From Gnetum montanum (taxonomy: Eukaryota > Streptophyta > Gnetopsida > Gnetales > Gnetaceae): 64,000 nt of DNA. The DNA lies in contig MNCI01017890.1 of NCBI GenBank assembly GCA_015680685.1, positions 642,794 through 706,793 of the forward strand. The letters run 5' to 3'. The translations under genes and the position numbers were made by a program. The notes under the pieces are model-generated. The model was given only the letters and a program-made list of their open reading frames with translations. It was not told where the DNA came from and did no database searches. Every line of letters begins with the position of its first letter. The stretch's first letter is position 1. Below are positions 10,687 through 22,261 of this stretch, piece by piece.

Positions 10687-13434
10687 AGATAGACATCCAT
10701 TCTCTCTTTTCAAGTACAAGATCACACCTAATATTACTAGCATCATCTAGCCTTGATTATTCTATGATCCAACCATTGATGAAACAAAATCAAGATAATG
10801 TATTACAAATCATCTTGAAGTCAAGATTTTGAATTGGTTCTCCTTCATCTATGCATGTATGCATGGTAGATTCCCCAAATTTTTATTTACTAAAAGCTTA
10901 TCATATATCACTATGGCTATGCTAATCAATCCTAATTCCTATGATGATTACATAGTCATGACTAAGTTGATTGGATATCCATGATAGATATGATCATGAA
11001 TGAGATCAAGAATTATATACTTGACTCCTTGGGGTAAACTAATTTCAAGATTTGTGTTGAAGCAACATTTGATGTTACCAAAGTTCACTAAAAGAGATAC
11101 TTAGTGGTCTTCCTTACCATGCATACATCACATTAGAGAGTTAGGTGATCTAGGAAAAATGTTGAACATGAGATACAAATGTTTAATTAACTACATATGT
11201 ATTTTGCATAGGCATCATGGTTTAGCCATTCATCTTCATCTTACTTGAGTAATTCCATGTTCAATTTTGAATGTTAGAAATACTAATATTTATGGACTAA
11301 TGAGCTTGAAATAATATCACTATTTTCATTACCTTTTATTTTTCAATTAAACTCATTTTTTAGGAAAAAATATTTCCCATGAGAAGAGGATCTTTGAAAT
11401 ATGTTTGAGAGTTGTGAGAATGATTAAAGTACCAAGTCACCACCTAGAGTCTTTCACTTAGATGAACATGAGAATCCTTCCCTAACCACATGGCACATAA
11501 AGGTTCATGAGAATCACAAGTCTCTTTTGACCAAGGTAGTTAGAAATAGAAAGAATATATAGCTCGATCTAATCACATCAATCAAACCCTCATAGTAGTA
11601 ACAAAGATTCTTAATGATAAGTTTTTTTCCTTGTTAATGATCAAGCAATTGTTCAAGATTCCAAAGCTTACACCCTATTGTATGAGCTCACTACTTGGCT
11701 ATGGTTCTAATGGTAGTAGCTTTAATAACTCATAGCACAAGTCTATCTTCCCACCAAAGTTAAGCCTAGTTCCCTAGTAAAGGATAAAGGAAAAGTGTGT
11801 GGATGAATTTTATTAAGTGGAAATTCCATTAATTAAGGCTCTAGTTTTAATCCATCTAGCACTTTTGAATAGTCATCACATTTGTAACTCATCCATCCAC
11901 CATAGGCCTATTAGGTAAGCATTCATAAAGCATGTTAATTGATTTTCCCACATCCACTAAAAAACACTTATGGATATGAAAATATCATAAATAATTGATT
12001 TTTAAGCTTAAAAAGGTAAAATTTCATGTATTCTAGCTTGTGGAAGCTAAAAAATTCTTTGCAAGCAAAAAATGTCATGTATTCCAACTTGTGGAGGCTA
12101 AAAATACTCTACATGCTACAAAAATTCACATTTTCATCTCGCACACTACACCTTTTAGCTCCACATGCTATAAAACATGTGGGATTTGGGCTTTGATTTC
12201 ACATGATGGACATCCTAGTTCCATATGCTAGATAGCATATGGGAGTAGCATGTGGAGGCAAGAAATTAGCCCAAATTACTTACACACTACAAAGAAGGTT
12301 TAGAATAATGCAGAAGTTTCATAGAAATTCGATAATAATCTAGCAGAAAATTAGTCAAAATTAAACCAATGAGAAACCAACATGCATGATCCATATAAGA
12401 AAAAATTATCACCGTTTGAAGGACTTCTTGCATTTCTAGAACTCCTTAAAACCTAATATTTTTTTAAGAGAAAGCAAAGCTGAAAGTCTAGGACCATGTG
12501 GAAAGTAGATTTTAAAGCATTGAGACCTTATTGTAGCACAAGACATTTGGAAGGACTACAAGATACATGCTACCCACCTATAATTTTGATTCTCTGTATT
12601 AGTTTGCAACAAAGGCCTTGGAACAATTATGCTTCCACATTTTTTATTCTCTAAACCTTGTTTTCTACAAAATTAATACAAGCTTTGTAGTATTCACTTA
12701 CTTTTCTTCATTATTTTCTACAACTTATCTTGGTGTAGGCTCTATTATTCATGCATCATTTTCATATTTTTTATTCATATATAACATTGGTAATAGTCCT
12801 CAAGTGATTAGAAAGACCATTTGAGGCACTCCAAGATCCTTCCAAGGCCCGTGGATCTTGGGGTCAAACTATTTTACATAGAAGTCTTCGATTCTTCTAG
12901 CAATGACTTTTAACATCTCTACAATTTCTAGTGCTAGAAGGAAGACCTTCACCTGAATTCTTCATCAAAACTCATTTGTTGATATTCCATCTATTCCTAT
13001 CTTCTCTCATTAGCTTGTTTGACATGCTAAAAATTTATTTTGAATTTTCCAAAATCCTAGTGTGTAGACTTGTGGCTAGTTTTATTCAAAAAAGGAAAAC
13101 CTTTCTCTCTCTTTTTCCTAGTTGTAGTATGCAACTTTGTACTACACTTCATGATTAAACACAAAAAAAATAATTTTAGCACTTTTAATGCACACCACTA
13201 CCCCATTCCCTACACTTTATCATAGAAAAATTATTTTTTTCTAGTGTAGTGCATAGCATTGCCATAACCGCTTGCATTGCCTTTGCAATTTTAATACACT
13301 ACAACCTCTATTTTCACCATTTTCACTTTGTATTTTTTTGACCATTTCTCTTTCATACGTTGGAAAAACTTGAAAGAAAATTTTTTAAAAACTATTACTT
13401 TGCAGTTGCAACATATTTTAGGCCTATTCACTCC
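10687..13434. other. AT-rich sequence without recognisable genes
   Basis: Open frames here are short and without motif. Around 12018-12260 words such as CTTGTGGAAGCTAAAAA recur a few times in degenerate form, continuing into the clearer repeat at 13.4 kb. I see no catalytic motif, LTR border or tRNA-like fold. Confidence 0.4.
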
Positions 13435-13760
13435 TTAAGCTATAGTTTCTATAGACTATAGCTCCACATGCTATAGCTCCATAGGCTATAGCTTTGTAGG
13501 CTACAACCACTCCACAGGCTACAATCTCTATAGGTTATAGCTACATAAATTGTAGGCTATAACCTTCATACGCTATAGCTTCATAGGCTATAGCTTTGCA
13601 AGCTATAAACTTCCACATGCTATAGGTCCACACACTATGAGTTTCATAGACTACAACCTCACACGTTGTGAGTCTTACTTACTATAGCCTCACACACTAC
13701 ATCCTCACAAATTGTAGCTTCACATGCTATGATTCTTACATATTGCAAGTTTGTAGCTTG
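13435..13760. repeat. Degenerate short tandem repeat rich in GCTATAGC
   Basis: About 15-20 imperfect units of roughly 14-18 bp built on the self-complementary word GCTATAGC followed by TCCACATG or TTCATAG variants (for example at 13459, 13472, 13486, 13570 and 13584). Later units drift to CACACACTATG and CACACGTTGTGAG. It does not encode a believable protein. Confidence 0.6.
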
Positions 13761-14099
13761 TATGGGGCATTAAAAAGCCACAAAAGAAGCCCTTCCCACT
13801 TTGACCAATTCATTAGTATTTTACATTTTATGCCTCTTACATTGATCATTTTGCCTCATAACATAGCACACATGGCCTTCAACCAAGAAGCAATTTGCAT
13901 CTATTATCCTAAAGATCTAGCTGTACGATAGGATATGGTGGATGGAGTTGACCTAGAATAAGATTGGAATGGTTTTAGATCATCTAATCACAAACTTCAT
14001 AAGGATCTCATGTAACCTTGATGTAGATCATATACCTATCATTTTCTCTCTACCATCATTGTCAAAACATAACATACCAACCCAATACCTCATATGAAT

Positions 14100-14260
14100 T
14101 TTAACTTGAAATAATCATAAATCATCCTTGGTACCTATGAACTCCTTGTAATGAGGACATTCAAGGGAATTAGGAGCATACACCTACTTTGGGGAGGACC
14201 CACTTGCATTCCCTTTGATCTCCCTTAAGTTAAAATTTCTATTGATTAGTCATCTACTTG
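14100..14260 (+). repeat. Relic sharing a conserved motif with Elements I, III and V
   Basis: CTTTGGGGAGGACCCACT at about 14187-14204 is found in the same wording in the non-coding part of Elements I (28779), III (minus, 41834-41854) and V (54511). The text just before it (GGACATTC, GAGCATACACCTA) also resembles Element I. No LTR is seen nearby, so this is probably an old internal fragment of the same retrotransposon group. Confidence 0.4.
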
Positions 14261-14912
14261 CATTTGAACATGTAGAATTGCTTAATTTGGACATTTTAAA
14301 TTCCTTCAAATGTGATTAAATCTTTCCACCAAGCATATGAAATCCTCTTCTGTGTTGTTGTCATCATTCTACATTTTTTTTTTCACTTTCATTAGGCTCT
14401 TGTTTTATCCTAGAACTCATCAAAAATTGCTTATTTTTCTTATGTGCAAAATTGTTGCAAACAACTACATCAATGCAATGGGATGAATCAATGCAACCCC
14501 ATTGATGCATTCCCATTGACACATCACAAAAATAGTATAAATATGCATGACACTTAGACTTTGCATCATTTTTCAAAGTAGCAAGAAGAGTTATTGTAAT
14601 TTTTTTAGAGCCTAAGAACCTTCCAAGAGTCATAACTCTCAAACTGTTAACCTATTTACACTTGTTTTTTGATCCTTGTGCTATTGGAGGTAAGCCTTTC
14701 ATCAAACCTTTGGTTTCTCGCAAAAAAATTCAAAATTTTTCTAACTCCCCATGGTCAAGCTATTAAAAAAATATTAAAATCAACTATCATGAAGGATTAA
14801 GACCATCACATAAGCTCCAATAACTAACAAATAAATTGCCAACATCACTAACAAATCATTATAGTAATCAATTCTTAACATCAAAGATACAACATAACTC
14901 TCCAGGATTTAC

Positions 14913-15460
14913 CAACTGCAACCTTTCCTCTTCTTCGAAATTTCTGAAAAGACGAATTTGTTTGAGTTCAGTCCCAAAATACATGAAACATAACTGTTTC
15001 AAAATTAATCACGGTTCGGCTATCAAATATTTTCAATCAAAATCCAAAAAAGTAACAGGCTACTTTAGGTAAATGATTATCACAGTGCAATTCAAAAAAC
15101 ACAGCGTCCAAACCAAAAGCTGTTATATCAATTGTTCTTTTATGCTATCTCAAAATTATTCAAAGTGTTCCAGAAAACACTAAGGCGACAATTACAACAA
15201 AGCTGCTATAAGCTGATTACTAAACTATGGAAAGAGGAATAAAAGATTACCCACGATCCACAAAATGAAGAAATAAATTGCGTCTGAACCCATTTACAAA
15301 TACAAGGATACGAACAACAATCAAATAATGTTTCTGGAAGCAAATTAGAACATAAATCCAGCAGCAATATAAATTATTTTGAAGATCATCACAAAACATT
15401 CAGGGAAATAAAAACCCCGACGAAGTGAAAACTGTTTGCAATGGAAAAGTAATTACTTAC
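14913..15460 (-). other. Possible first intron and short second exon of a minus-strand gene
   Basis: Downstream of the candidate exon on the minus strand the sequence is T-rich and starts GTAAGTAATT, as plant introns do. At 14946-14944 TCTTTTCAG offers an acceptor, followed by 31 bases (14943-14913, reading KFRRRGKVAV in frame) and a donor-like GTAAAT. I cannot follow the gene further; below about 14800 the sequence becomes AT-rich. This is inference from splice-like signals only. Confidence 0.2.
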
Positions 15461-15580
15461 TCGGAGATGATTGCTAAAGGCTCTAGATCTTTCAAAGTGA
15501 AAGGTTTGCAGATCCAACCCTAAAAACTCAAGCAAAGTCTTACGTTGCCCTTGCGGCAAAATATAATAGAACTTCGGCAT
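15461..15580 (-). CDS. Candidate first coding exon of an unrecognised host gene
   Basis: ATG at 15580 opens 40 codons (MPKFYYILPQGQRKTLLEFL onward) that end exactly in phase 0 at a strong donor, CGA|GTAAGT. Upstream on the same strand are a TATA box about 90 bp away and a TGACGTCA site. The region 14.8-16.0 kb differs from the surrounding transposon debris in texture and has no second copy in the window. I do not recognise the peptide. It could instead be a 5' UTR exon or chance. Confidence 0.3.
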
Positions 15581-15669
15581 TCATTTGTCGCAAACGATCA
15601 GAGATCTGAGGTGCAAATCTTAAAAGAGGTAGATGAAACCCTCATTTCACAATAATAATGTAGATCAGG

Positions 15670-15676
15670 TTTATAT
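15670..15676 (-). promoter_or_regulatory. TATA box of the candidate host gene
   Basis: AATATAAAC on the minus strand, about 90 bp before the ATG at 15580, would place a start site near 15640 and leave a 5' UTR of about 60 bases. Weak alone; supported by its position. Confidence 0.3.
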
Positions 15677-16002
15677 TGCGGCCACAAAAAGCATCTCTGG
15701 CGGATCTAACTTAAAACATTGCAAGAAGCGCACAAGCCTCTGCAGGGTCAGGGTCAACGGATGGAAAAAGATGTCTCTTTGATTAAGAAATAATGAAAGA
15801 CTCTTGATCTGCTTGCTGTAAAGGCATTGGGATTGAGATTTGAAAAGTCCGCAGATTGATTCTCTTCACGTCATAACCTGCAAGTATTCTCCGACAATAG
15901 AAACGTCGTTCAAGGAACAACAGACGTTGATATTTCTGTATGTTTCTTGGGAACGAGGAAAATCTAGTTGTTTTTGTAAAAATTGTAATTCAATCAAATA
16001 GC

Positions 16003-16010
16003 TGACGTCA
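16003..16010. promoter_or_regulatory. TGACGTCA bZIP-type palindrome
   Basis: A perfect TGACGTCA (CRE/TGA-element type, bound by plant bZIP factors) lies about 330 bp upstream of the candidate TATA box on the minus strand. The 8-mer is rare by chance in AT-rich DNA, but a single site is weak evidence. Confidence 0.3.
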
Positions 16011-16051
16011 TCGGTTAACCTGTGAAGTGAAGTAACAACTGTAAACCATGA

Positions 16052-16162
16052 TTTCCGGTATTTTGGGAAAATAAAAGTGGGGTGGTTTTTTTCCGGTATT
16101 TTGGAAAGAAAAGGTGGGGTGGTTTTTTTTTCAGTATTTTGGAAAGAAAAACTGTGGTGGTG
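16052..16162. repeat. Three-copy tandem repeat of about 39 bp
   Basis: Three adjacent units begin TTCCGGTATTTTGG, TTCCGGTATTTTGG and TTCAGTATTTTGG, each followed by AAAGAAAA and GTGGGGTGG plus a T-run. The open frame read across it on the minus strand is a by-product of the repeat. Confidence 0.75.
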
Positions 16163-16234
16163 TAGCCTCCAATAAGTGAAACATAGGTATATCTCAAGAT
16201 ATATAGTTTAATTAAAACTTATTATAGCTTAACA

Positions 16235-16305
16235 TTGCCTAATGGGATCAAACTCATGACCTAGAGCTTCCAAATCAAGTGTTTTACCACTAGGCAAACA
16301 CCTCA
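16235..16305 (-). repeat. tRNA-like SINE head
   Basis: On the minus strand TTTGCCTAGTGGTAAAAC resembles a Pol III A box, and GTCATGAGTTTGATCCC, about 40 bases on, resembles a B box (GGTTCGANTCC). Spacing fits a tRNA-derived SINE promoter. It does not fold as a complete tRNA that I can see. Confidence 0.45.
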
Positions 16306-16489
16306 TTATTCTACAAAGAAAAAGGAATAACAATGGCAAAGGCAAAGAATAAGCTCAATTTGAAGAAGAGACTACAAAATTTATGTATTGCCATTTTGCA
16401 TTGCATGTTCGATATTAATCCTCTTCCTTTCCTCTTGAATGTTACTTACAACCTCCTCACATCTTAACCAAAACATCATTTTTTTAAAT

Positions 16490-16600
16490 AATGAGGGGTT
16501 AGCCTAGTGGTAAGACTTTTGATTTGAATGAAACAAATCATAGGTTCAAATATGCAATGTTGAATTGTAAAGTTCAAATTGGACTATGTATCTTGGAGTG
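16490..16600 (+). repeat. tRNA-like SINE head
   Basis: GGGTTAGCCTAGTGGTAAGA (A box) at 16497 and TAGGTTCAAATATG (B box) at 16541 have tRNA-like spacing. It resembles the minus-strand copy about 250 bp away. The 3' body and tail are not clear. Confidence 0.45.
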
Positions 16601-16849
16601 TACCATTATTACCATTATTTTTAGAGTTCTAGCACCCCAAAACTTCATTATTTTATTCAAGACAAAGAATTAATAGAGGTAAAAGTTAATTTAAAAATAA
16701 CCATACCCCCTAAATCTAGTATGAGCCTACATTTCATCTACAAAGGTGCTTGTATGATTTTAGAAGTGTAGAATAGCTTTATTGCTAATCTTGACAATAA
16801 GTGTTAATTTGAAAATGACAAGAAATTCTTTTCTTAGCTTCAGGTCAAT

Positions 16850-17870
16850 AAGTCTCTCGCATCTAATAGCATTAATCCTGCTGGGAGTTACAATTCAAAA
16901 CCATCATTCCAACCTCTGAAGTCATGATTATGTTAACATGGAATGTGGTCAAGTTCAACAACCCATAAAAAGTTTACTTCTTGTGAAATTTGTTGAACAA
17001 AAACCATGTAGCTTTTGTTTTATAAGAAACTTTGTTTATGAAGGCACCCACATCTATCTTTCTTGGGTAAATGGATATGTGGATTACTACTGTTAACTAG
17101 AGGAGGGGACTTAGAATTTTATAGAAAGATAATTTATAGGTTTAGGTCTTAAAATTTGATTGACTCATAAGAAGGATCTCAAGCCCAAATGTAATGCTAT
17201 GAATGTCTATACACTAGTTTTTCAACTAGAGAGAACTTAATTTTACTAGAAGGTTGCTAAGCTTTCTAAATATGAATGTTGCTTGACTGATGGAAATTGG
17301 AACATGGTTCATTCTAGCATGAACTAGTCAAGTGATGACATTGATGTTTCTTTCTTTGATAATGTGGAGTCAAAAATGGTCTACAAGGGCTTATTGCCTT
17401 CTTATTTTATTTTACCTGGAAATGTAAATGTAATGAGTCCAAGAGGGTCTTCAAGATCATTTTTTCCTCTCATAATGTCTTTGGCAAGATCTTCAACCCA
17501 ATTGCATTGTTCTCCCATGCACATTTTCTAACAACCACTTCCTAACTTGTAGATTGTGACTGCCATAAGGAACACCAAATTTGTTCCATTTAGAAGATGC
17601 TTAAATTGGAACTCCATTCTATAAGCAAAATTTACGCAAAGTGATTAGAATTTTTTTTAGATAAGGTTTAGGAGTAGTCATGCAAAGGCTTAAAAATATT
17701 AAATCCTTATCTAAATGAAGGCAAAAGTGACCATTGATGAAATATTAGTAATAGTCAGTTGAATCCTTAATTTCTTCCTCTTAGCTACATGGGGAGCTAG
17801 CAGATTAGAATTCCATTTTTCCTAAGTTATTCATGAGAAGCTTAATGCCTATCAAAAGTTGCTAAAATAA
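16850..17870 (+). pseudogene. Probable LINE (L1-type) endonuclease relic
   Basis: Broken translation from about 16930 reads MTWNVVKFNNP, then NKNHVAFVL and an ET dipeptide, in the order of the start of the L1 apurinic endonuclease (WNxRG...P...FLQET). Further on, NVYTLVFQLERT may match the NVY strand. Many stops. No reverse transcriptase motif found. The call rests on loose similarity by eye. Confidence 0.35.
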
Positions 17871-18131
17871 TGGGCCTATTAGTAGTAGTGGACAAAAAAT
17901 AAGTGGGTGCATAATGCAAATTAAAGCTTCAAATATTTTTAGGTGGTTATCTTACACTAGTAAGCTAAAAATCATTTGATTTCTTTTTCTTGTGCCAATT
18001 TATAGTAGGATTTAGAGGTATGATTGTCTTTCTTCTCTACATCTTAATGTAAAAATCTTCAAGTGTATTAACCAATTCCTTGGTTTGGTGAGTCAAAACT
18101 TACAAATGAAGACATGTAATCTTTTAGCTAT

Positions 18132-18545
18132 TGATGAGTGGCGAGTTATCCCTACACTCAACCATATGAATACAAGCGTTACACGCGCGATCCGGTTGAA
18201 CTCCGCAGACGAACTAGTTGTGGCATCTAGACAGTTAGCCTTAGGTCGTAATTCGCTATCTTCCCACCTAGACTAGTATTATCTTTGTCACATATGGTTT
18301 AGTCTAGAGTGAGCTGTATGATGTGGTTTCTAATCTAATGCTACTCCTGAAGGCAATGGAAAGTAATATTTGCTAATCTAGGAGAGAGAGGGTGAGAGAA
18401 TTTAATCTAGCCTAAGTGTGATGAGCATCTATTCCTTGATTATTTGTACACATCTTGGACTTCGTGCACGACTACTACTGGGATTACCACGCACAAATCC
18501 TAGGTATGTTACTGGGTTACCAAGTAGTCACACTTAAATGCTCAT
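18132..18545 (-). mobile_element. 3' LTR of Element III, distal (U5) part
   Basis: Matches 45034-45450 nearly throughout (CCCTACACTCAACCATA, ACCAAGTAGTCACACTTAAA). Its left edge TGATGAGTGG with flanking GCTAT is the outer end of Element III. The copy ends at CTCAT, the Element II insertion point. Confidence 0.85.
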
Positions 18546-20142
18546 TGTACTGACCTAAATCGTCGGTGTAAGGCTGGAAGGGAAACAAACACTGAGAAAT
18601 CATTGGGCAGCCACAGCTGACCTTGCCTTCGCCTGAGGGCAAGTTGGAAAAGTAAACGAAGGCAGAGTGCCTTGGATGGTTCGCACACAAATCAACTAAG
18701 GACTTCCCTAAGTGTAAGCTACGGCAAGCGTTGGGGTTATCGTAAATAGGATGTAAACGGAATGCAAACAGCAATACGAAATGTAAACAAAGCGTACTGA
18801 ATTATGAATAAAGCATGAACAAAGTTATATATAAAAAAAGCATAAACAGAACTAAACAATGCAAATGGGAGGCAATAATGAAACTGTATTGTATTGTTTC
18901 AAACAGGAATATGCACCGGTCAAAGTGTAGTTGCACAAGTGTGGATGGCAAGTCAAACACCTAGCCCCGGAATGATCTGATGCGATGATGTGACGATGAA
19001 ATGGGATGAACGTGAGAAATACTTGGAAGCCAATAATCAGGTTTGCTGAGCGTCCAAGGATTGCAAGTTTTGTCCTTTTTCAGAATTGCCAATCTCTCCA
19101 ATTTTTCAGAATTGCCAATCTCTCCAATTTTTGCCTCCCTCAATCTTCTTCTTTTGCCCCCTTCTTACTTCTCTTGCCTCCTCTTCTTGCTTCTCTTGCC
19201 TCCTTTTGTGTGAATTGATAGGGTATTTATATGGTTGGGCTAGAGTTTGGCTACGGTTTTCTTTGACCAGTTTCAATGTATTTTACAACTTGTGGGTCAT
19301 TCAAGCCCATGAAAATAGAAATAATTAGAAAAAAAGCCCTTAAGTGATAAAACTTTAAAAAGAAAATTTAGAAGGATTAACTTTGGCCCTGGCTCACTTG
19401 AATAATTATATTTTTTTCTTTTTGTGTTTTAGACCATGAGGGATTGCATGTCCACAAATGGGGATTTATAATAAAATGTACAACAAGAGAAATTTGATTG
19501 CCCAGCGTGACCTACAGTGTGACTTGCAATGTGACCTCCAAAACATGCAATTTTGAGCTAAAATCTAGAATTTTTGAAGGCTGGGACCCATAGTTATCAA
19601 TAGTGGACCCTGAGGACGACTTGCACCCTTGAAATCAAGTCATTTTGGCTTAGTTTTAGGGCTCTAAAAGTTGGTGACGTTGATCCTTACATTGTGCAAC
19701 GTCTAAAAAAGTAACCCTAGCATCACCAAGTCAAAATGGCATATGTGAGGCCCAAATCTTAATTTTCTGGAAGCTGGGAGCTATTGGGGACCTTGCTGAA
19801 GGTCATGGGGGGTCCTTATGCTCAATTTTGGCCTATTTTGACTCAATTTCGGGGCTCCAAAGGTTGGTGACGCTGATCCTTACACTGTGCAGCATCTAAA
19901 AAAGTAACCAAAGTGTACTTAGCCAAAACCAAATACTTTGAACCCGAAACTTTTGATTCTGGATGCTAGAAGTCGGTGTAGTCGCCTATGGGCCCCAAGG
20001 GAACCTTTCCTATTGAATTGTGGACCATCGGGGGCTATTTCGGAGGCCTCCAAGTTTGGTCACGCTGTACTCATGTTGGGCAGCAGCATGACTTAGCTTG
20101 ATTCTTGTCTAAAAGTGCTAGGCCAAAGTTAGTGGTGTTTCA
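18546..20142 (-). mobile_element. 3' LTR of Element II
   Basis: 1597 bp, colinear with 33611-35208 to both ends; TATAAATA on the minus strand at 19231-19224. ORFs predicted inside (18517-18774, 18961-19218) recur in the other LTR and are not genes. Confidence 0.9.
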
Positions 20143-20197
20143 TTGGCCCCTCTTTGTTGACGTCTGGAGGAATCCACCCGAGAGGCGTCGACAAAGA
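20143..20197 (-). other. Polypurine tract of Element II with adjoining hairpin
   Basis: On the minus strand CAAAGAGGGGCCAA directly precedes the 3' LTR start (TGAAACACC at 20142). The tract overlaps one arm of a 12-bp inverted repeat: TCTTTGTTGACG (20151-20162) and CGTCGACAAAGA (20186-20197), with 11 of 12 positions pairing. Confidence 0.65.
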
Positions 20198-21269
20198 AGT
20201 GCAAAACACCATAAGCAACAAAGCATCAAACATTAACCATTAGCCTTTGGCTGGATATTATTGCACCGTTTTCAAAAGTACATGGGATTGAGGGAATGTG
20301 GTTCAAGATGCAAGGGAATTGGTTATAACCAGGAAGGCTAGGAGGTTAAGGGCTATGATTGCTTCTAGGATTTGTGAGAGAGGAATGCTCTTTTGTGAAT
20401 GAGCTGTGTTTTGGTCCTTGTCCATAGCCAATGTTTAGCAGACTCGGAGCCAAGACATAGGAGGTGCGTTCTTTGGATAAACGAGACTCTTATAGAGTGT
20501 TTATGAGGCCCATTGTAAATAGGCAAAGCCACGCAATGATGTGCAACATGGTCTCTTTGAGACACAAGTGTAACTTTTTTTCAGGACAATTGCCTTCTCG
20601 CCTGGGGCTTGTATGAGAATGGCCGATAGTCTTTTGTTTATGATGTCAATGGGGTCTTGAAGACCTTTTCCGTGCATTTTTCTCTTTGAACTTTTTTGTT
20701 TTTTTCTTTTATTTTTGGTCTTTTTGAAAGAGCTTTCTTTTTTTGTCATGTTTATGTATGAGCACTTGCATTTTGCATCATGTACTATGTATTGTGTTTT
20801 GCGTCGCAATTGCTTAGAGAGCTACAGTATGCAACCATGTATCAAGAGTTTTGAGATGAGTGGAATGTATCAGGGGGTGTAATTGAATAGGCTAAGGGGA
20901 GCATGATGGGGAAATAGGGAATGCATTGGGAGTCAAGAATGTACTTATGAACAGATTGATTAACCCAGTCGCGTGCGTCAGGAAAAATGTGATACCTTAT
21001 CGTCATGATGAAGTGCATCTATGCACGAACACCTCAGAAGTGTCATCCTACAAACACAACTCCAAGAAGACAAGAAAAACACAAATGAAACAGTCAGCTA
21101 AACACTTTAAACAAGGAGATGGAGTCACCACGTGCAGCTTTCAAAGCAAACAGAATCATGAACAGTATCAATTTCATTAGGCCCCATGGGATGGATCATG
21201 CAACAAGTCTTTGTGGAACAGGAACAGCCAACTGCAACAACAGATCTTTTCCAATTTTTCCTGGTCATC
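20198..21269 (-). other. 3' untranslated region of Element II
   Basis: No convincing ORF; open frames near 20365-20809 lack motifs and run through T-rich tracts. It lies between the tandem repeats and the polypurine tract, where non-autonomous elements usually carry untranslated sequence. Confidence 0.45.
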
Positions 21270-21690
21270 AATGATGTTGCTAGTTTATAGTCTTAGGAGA
21301 CTGTTGTGGATTAGTTTCATGTCATAACCCCTTGCATGGTGCCAGTTTAGCATTGTAGTGGATGGTGCATTGCTAGTTTATAGTCATGGTAGACTATGAA
21401 GAGGCAAACTAGTTTATAGTCTTAGTGGACTCTGGATGCTAGTTTCATGTCATGGTAGACGGAGTAGCAGTTTAGTGTCATACTGGACAGAACTCTGTGG
21501 TATCAGTTTTAAGTCATGATCCAGGATTGTTCTATGGTATCAGTTTTAAGTCATGATCTAGGACTATTCTGTGGTATCAATTTTAAGTCATGATCCAGGA
21601 CTATTCTGTGGTATCAGTTTTAAGTCATGATCCAGGACTATTCTGTGCCAGTTTATAGTCATAGTGGACTGATGCTTACCTTGCTTGTGT
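21270..21690. repeat. 37-bp tandem repeat and dispersed AGTTT...GTCAT...GGAC motifs (Element II)
   Basis: Four nearly identical 37-bp units (21494-21641) contain CAGTTTTAAGTCATGATCC. On both sides are looser copies such as AGTTTATAGTCATGGTAGAC. The core AGTTT-A-GTCAT-GGAC is the same as in the 27-bp array at 22.3-22.5 kb, so one motif has been multiplied in two formats. Confidence 0.7.
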
Positions 21691-22261
21691 AAAGTGTGAT
21701 GCTTCATGCATGGTCATGCCACGTCCTTGCGAGATCCTGTAAAAAAATCAACTAGAAAGAAAACAACGTCAAGCGATAGCATGTTGTACATAGAGTTGGA
21801 ATGTATGAAGACTGATGTAATGGCTTGAATTTAATTGTGGTATAAAATGGTTGCATTCCTTCATTATCTTGATGTTTTATGTAAGTATTTTTGTCATTTT
21901 TCATGTTTTCTATTGTTTTTCTTTATTTTCTAGAGTATATGTGTGCAACTAAATGTAACATAAACTTCTAAAGTGTAGTGCAAGATGTAAGGTAAATACT
22001 TGGAAAAGAAAGCAACGACCGTGCAAGAATCTAAATTGTAACTTGTAACCTGTAAGTGAAAATTCAATGTAAGATGACGAGAGTTTGTAAATTTGTAATT
22101 TGTTAGCTCTAGTTTAAAGCCATTTTGGGCTTGGTACATCAATTTAAAGTCTTGATGGACTGTTGCATCTGTTGTTAAAGAAAGGATTACCAGTTTTATG
22201 CCATGGTGGGCCAAAGGTAGTAACATTTTCAAGAAATTTTAAATGGAACTGGCCATTTCTG

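Noticed and set aside
14364-14642. 92-codon minus-strand ORF
   Set aside because: No motif, runs into a poly-T tract, and no promoter or splice context.
16235-16570. Functional tRNA genes
   Set aside because: Only A- and B-box-like words are present; acceptor and anticodon stems do not pair.
18517-19328. Host ORFs near 18.5-19.3 kb and 33.6-34.3 kb
   Set aside because: The same frames occur in both LTRs of Element II, so they are LTR sequence.
20501-20809. 102-codon minus-strand ORF
   Set aside because: Lys-rich translation of a T-rich tract in the untranslated region of Element II; no domain and no second copy to test.
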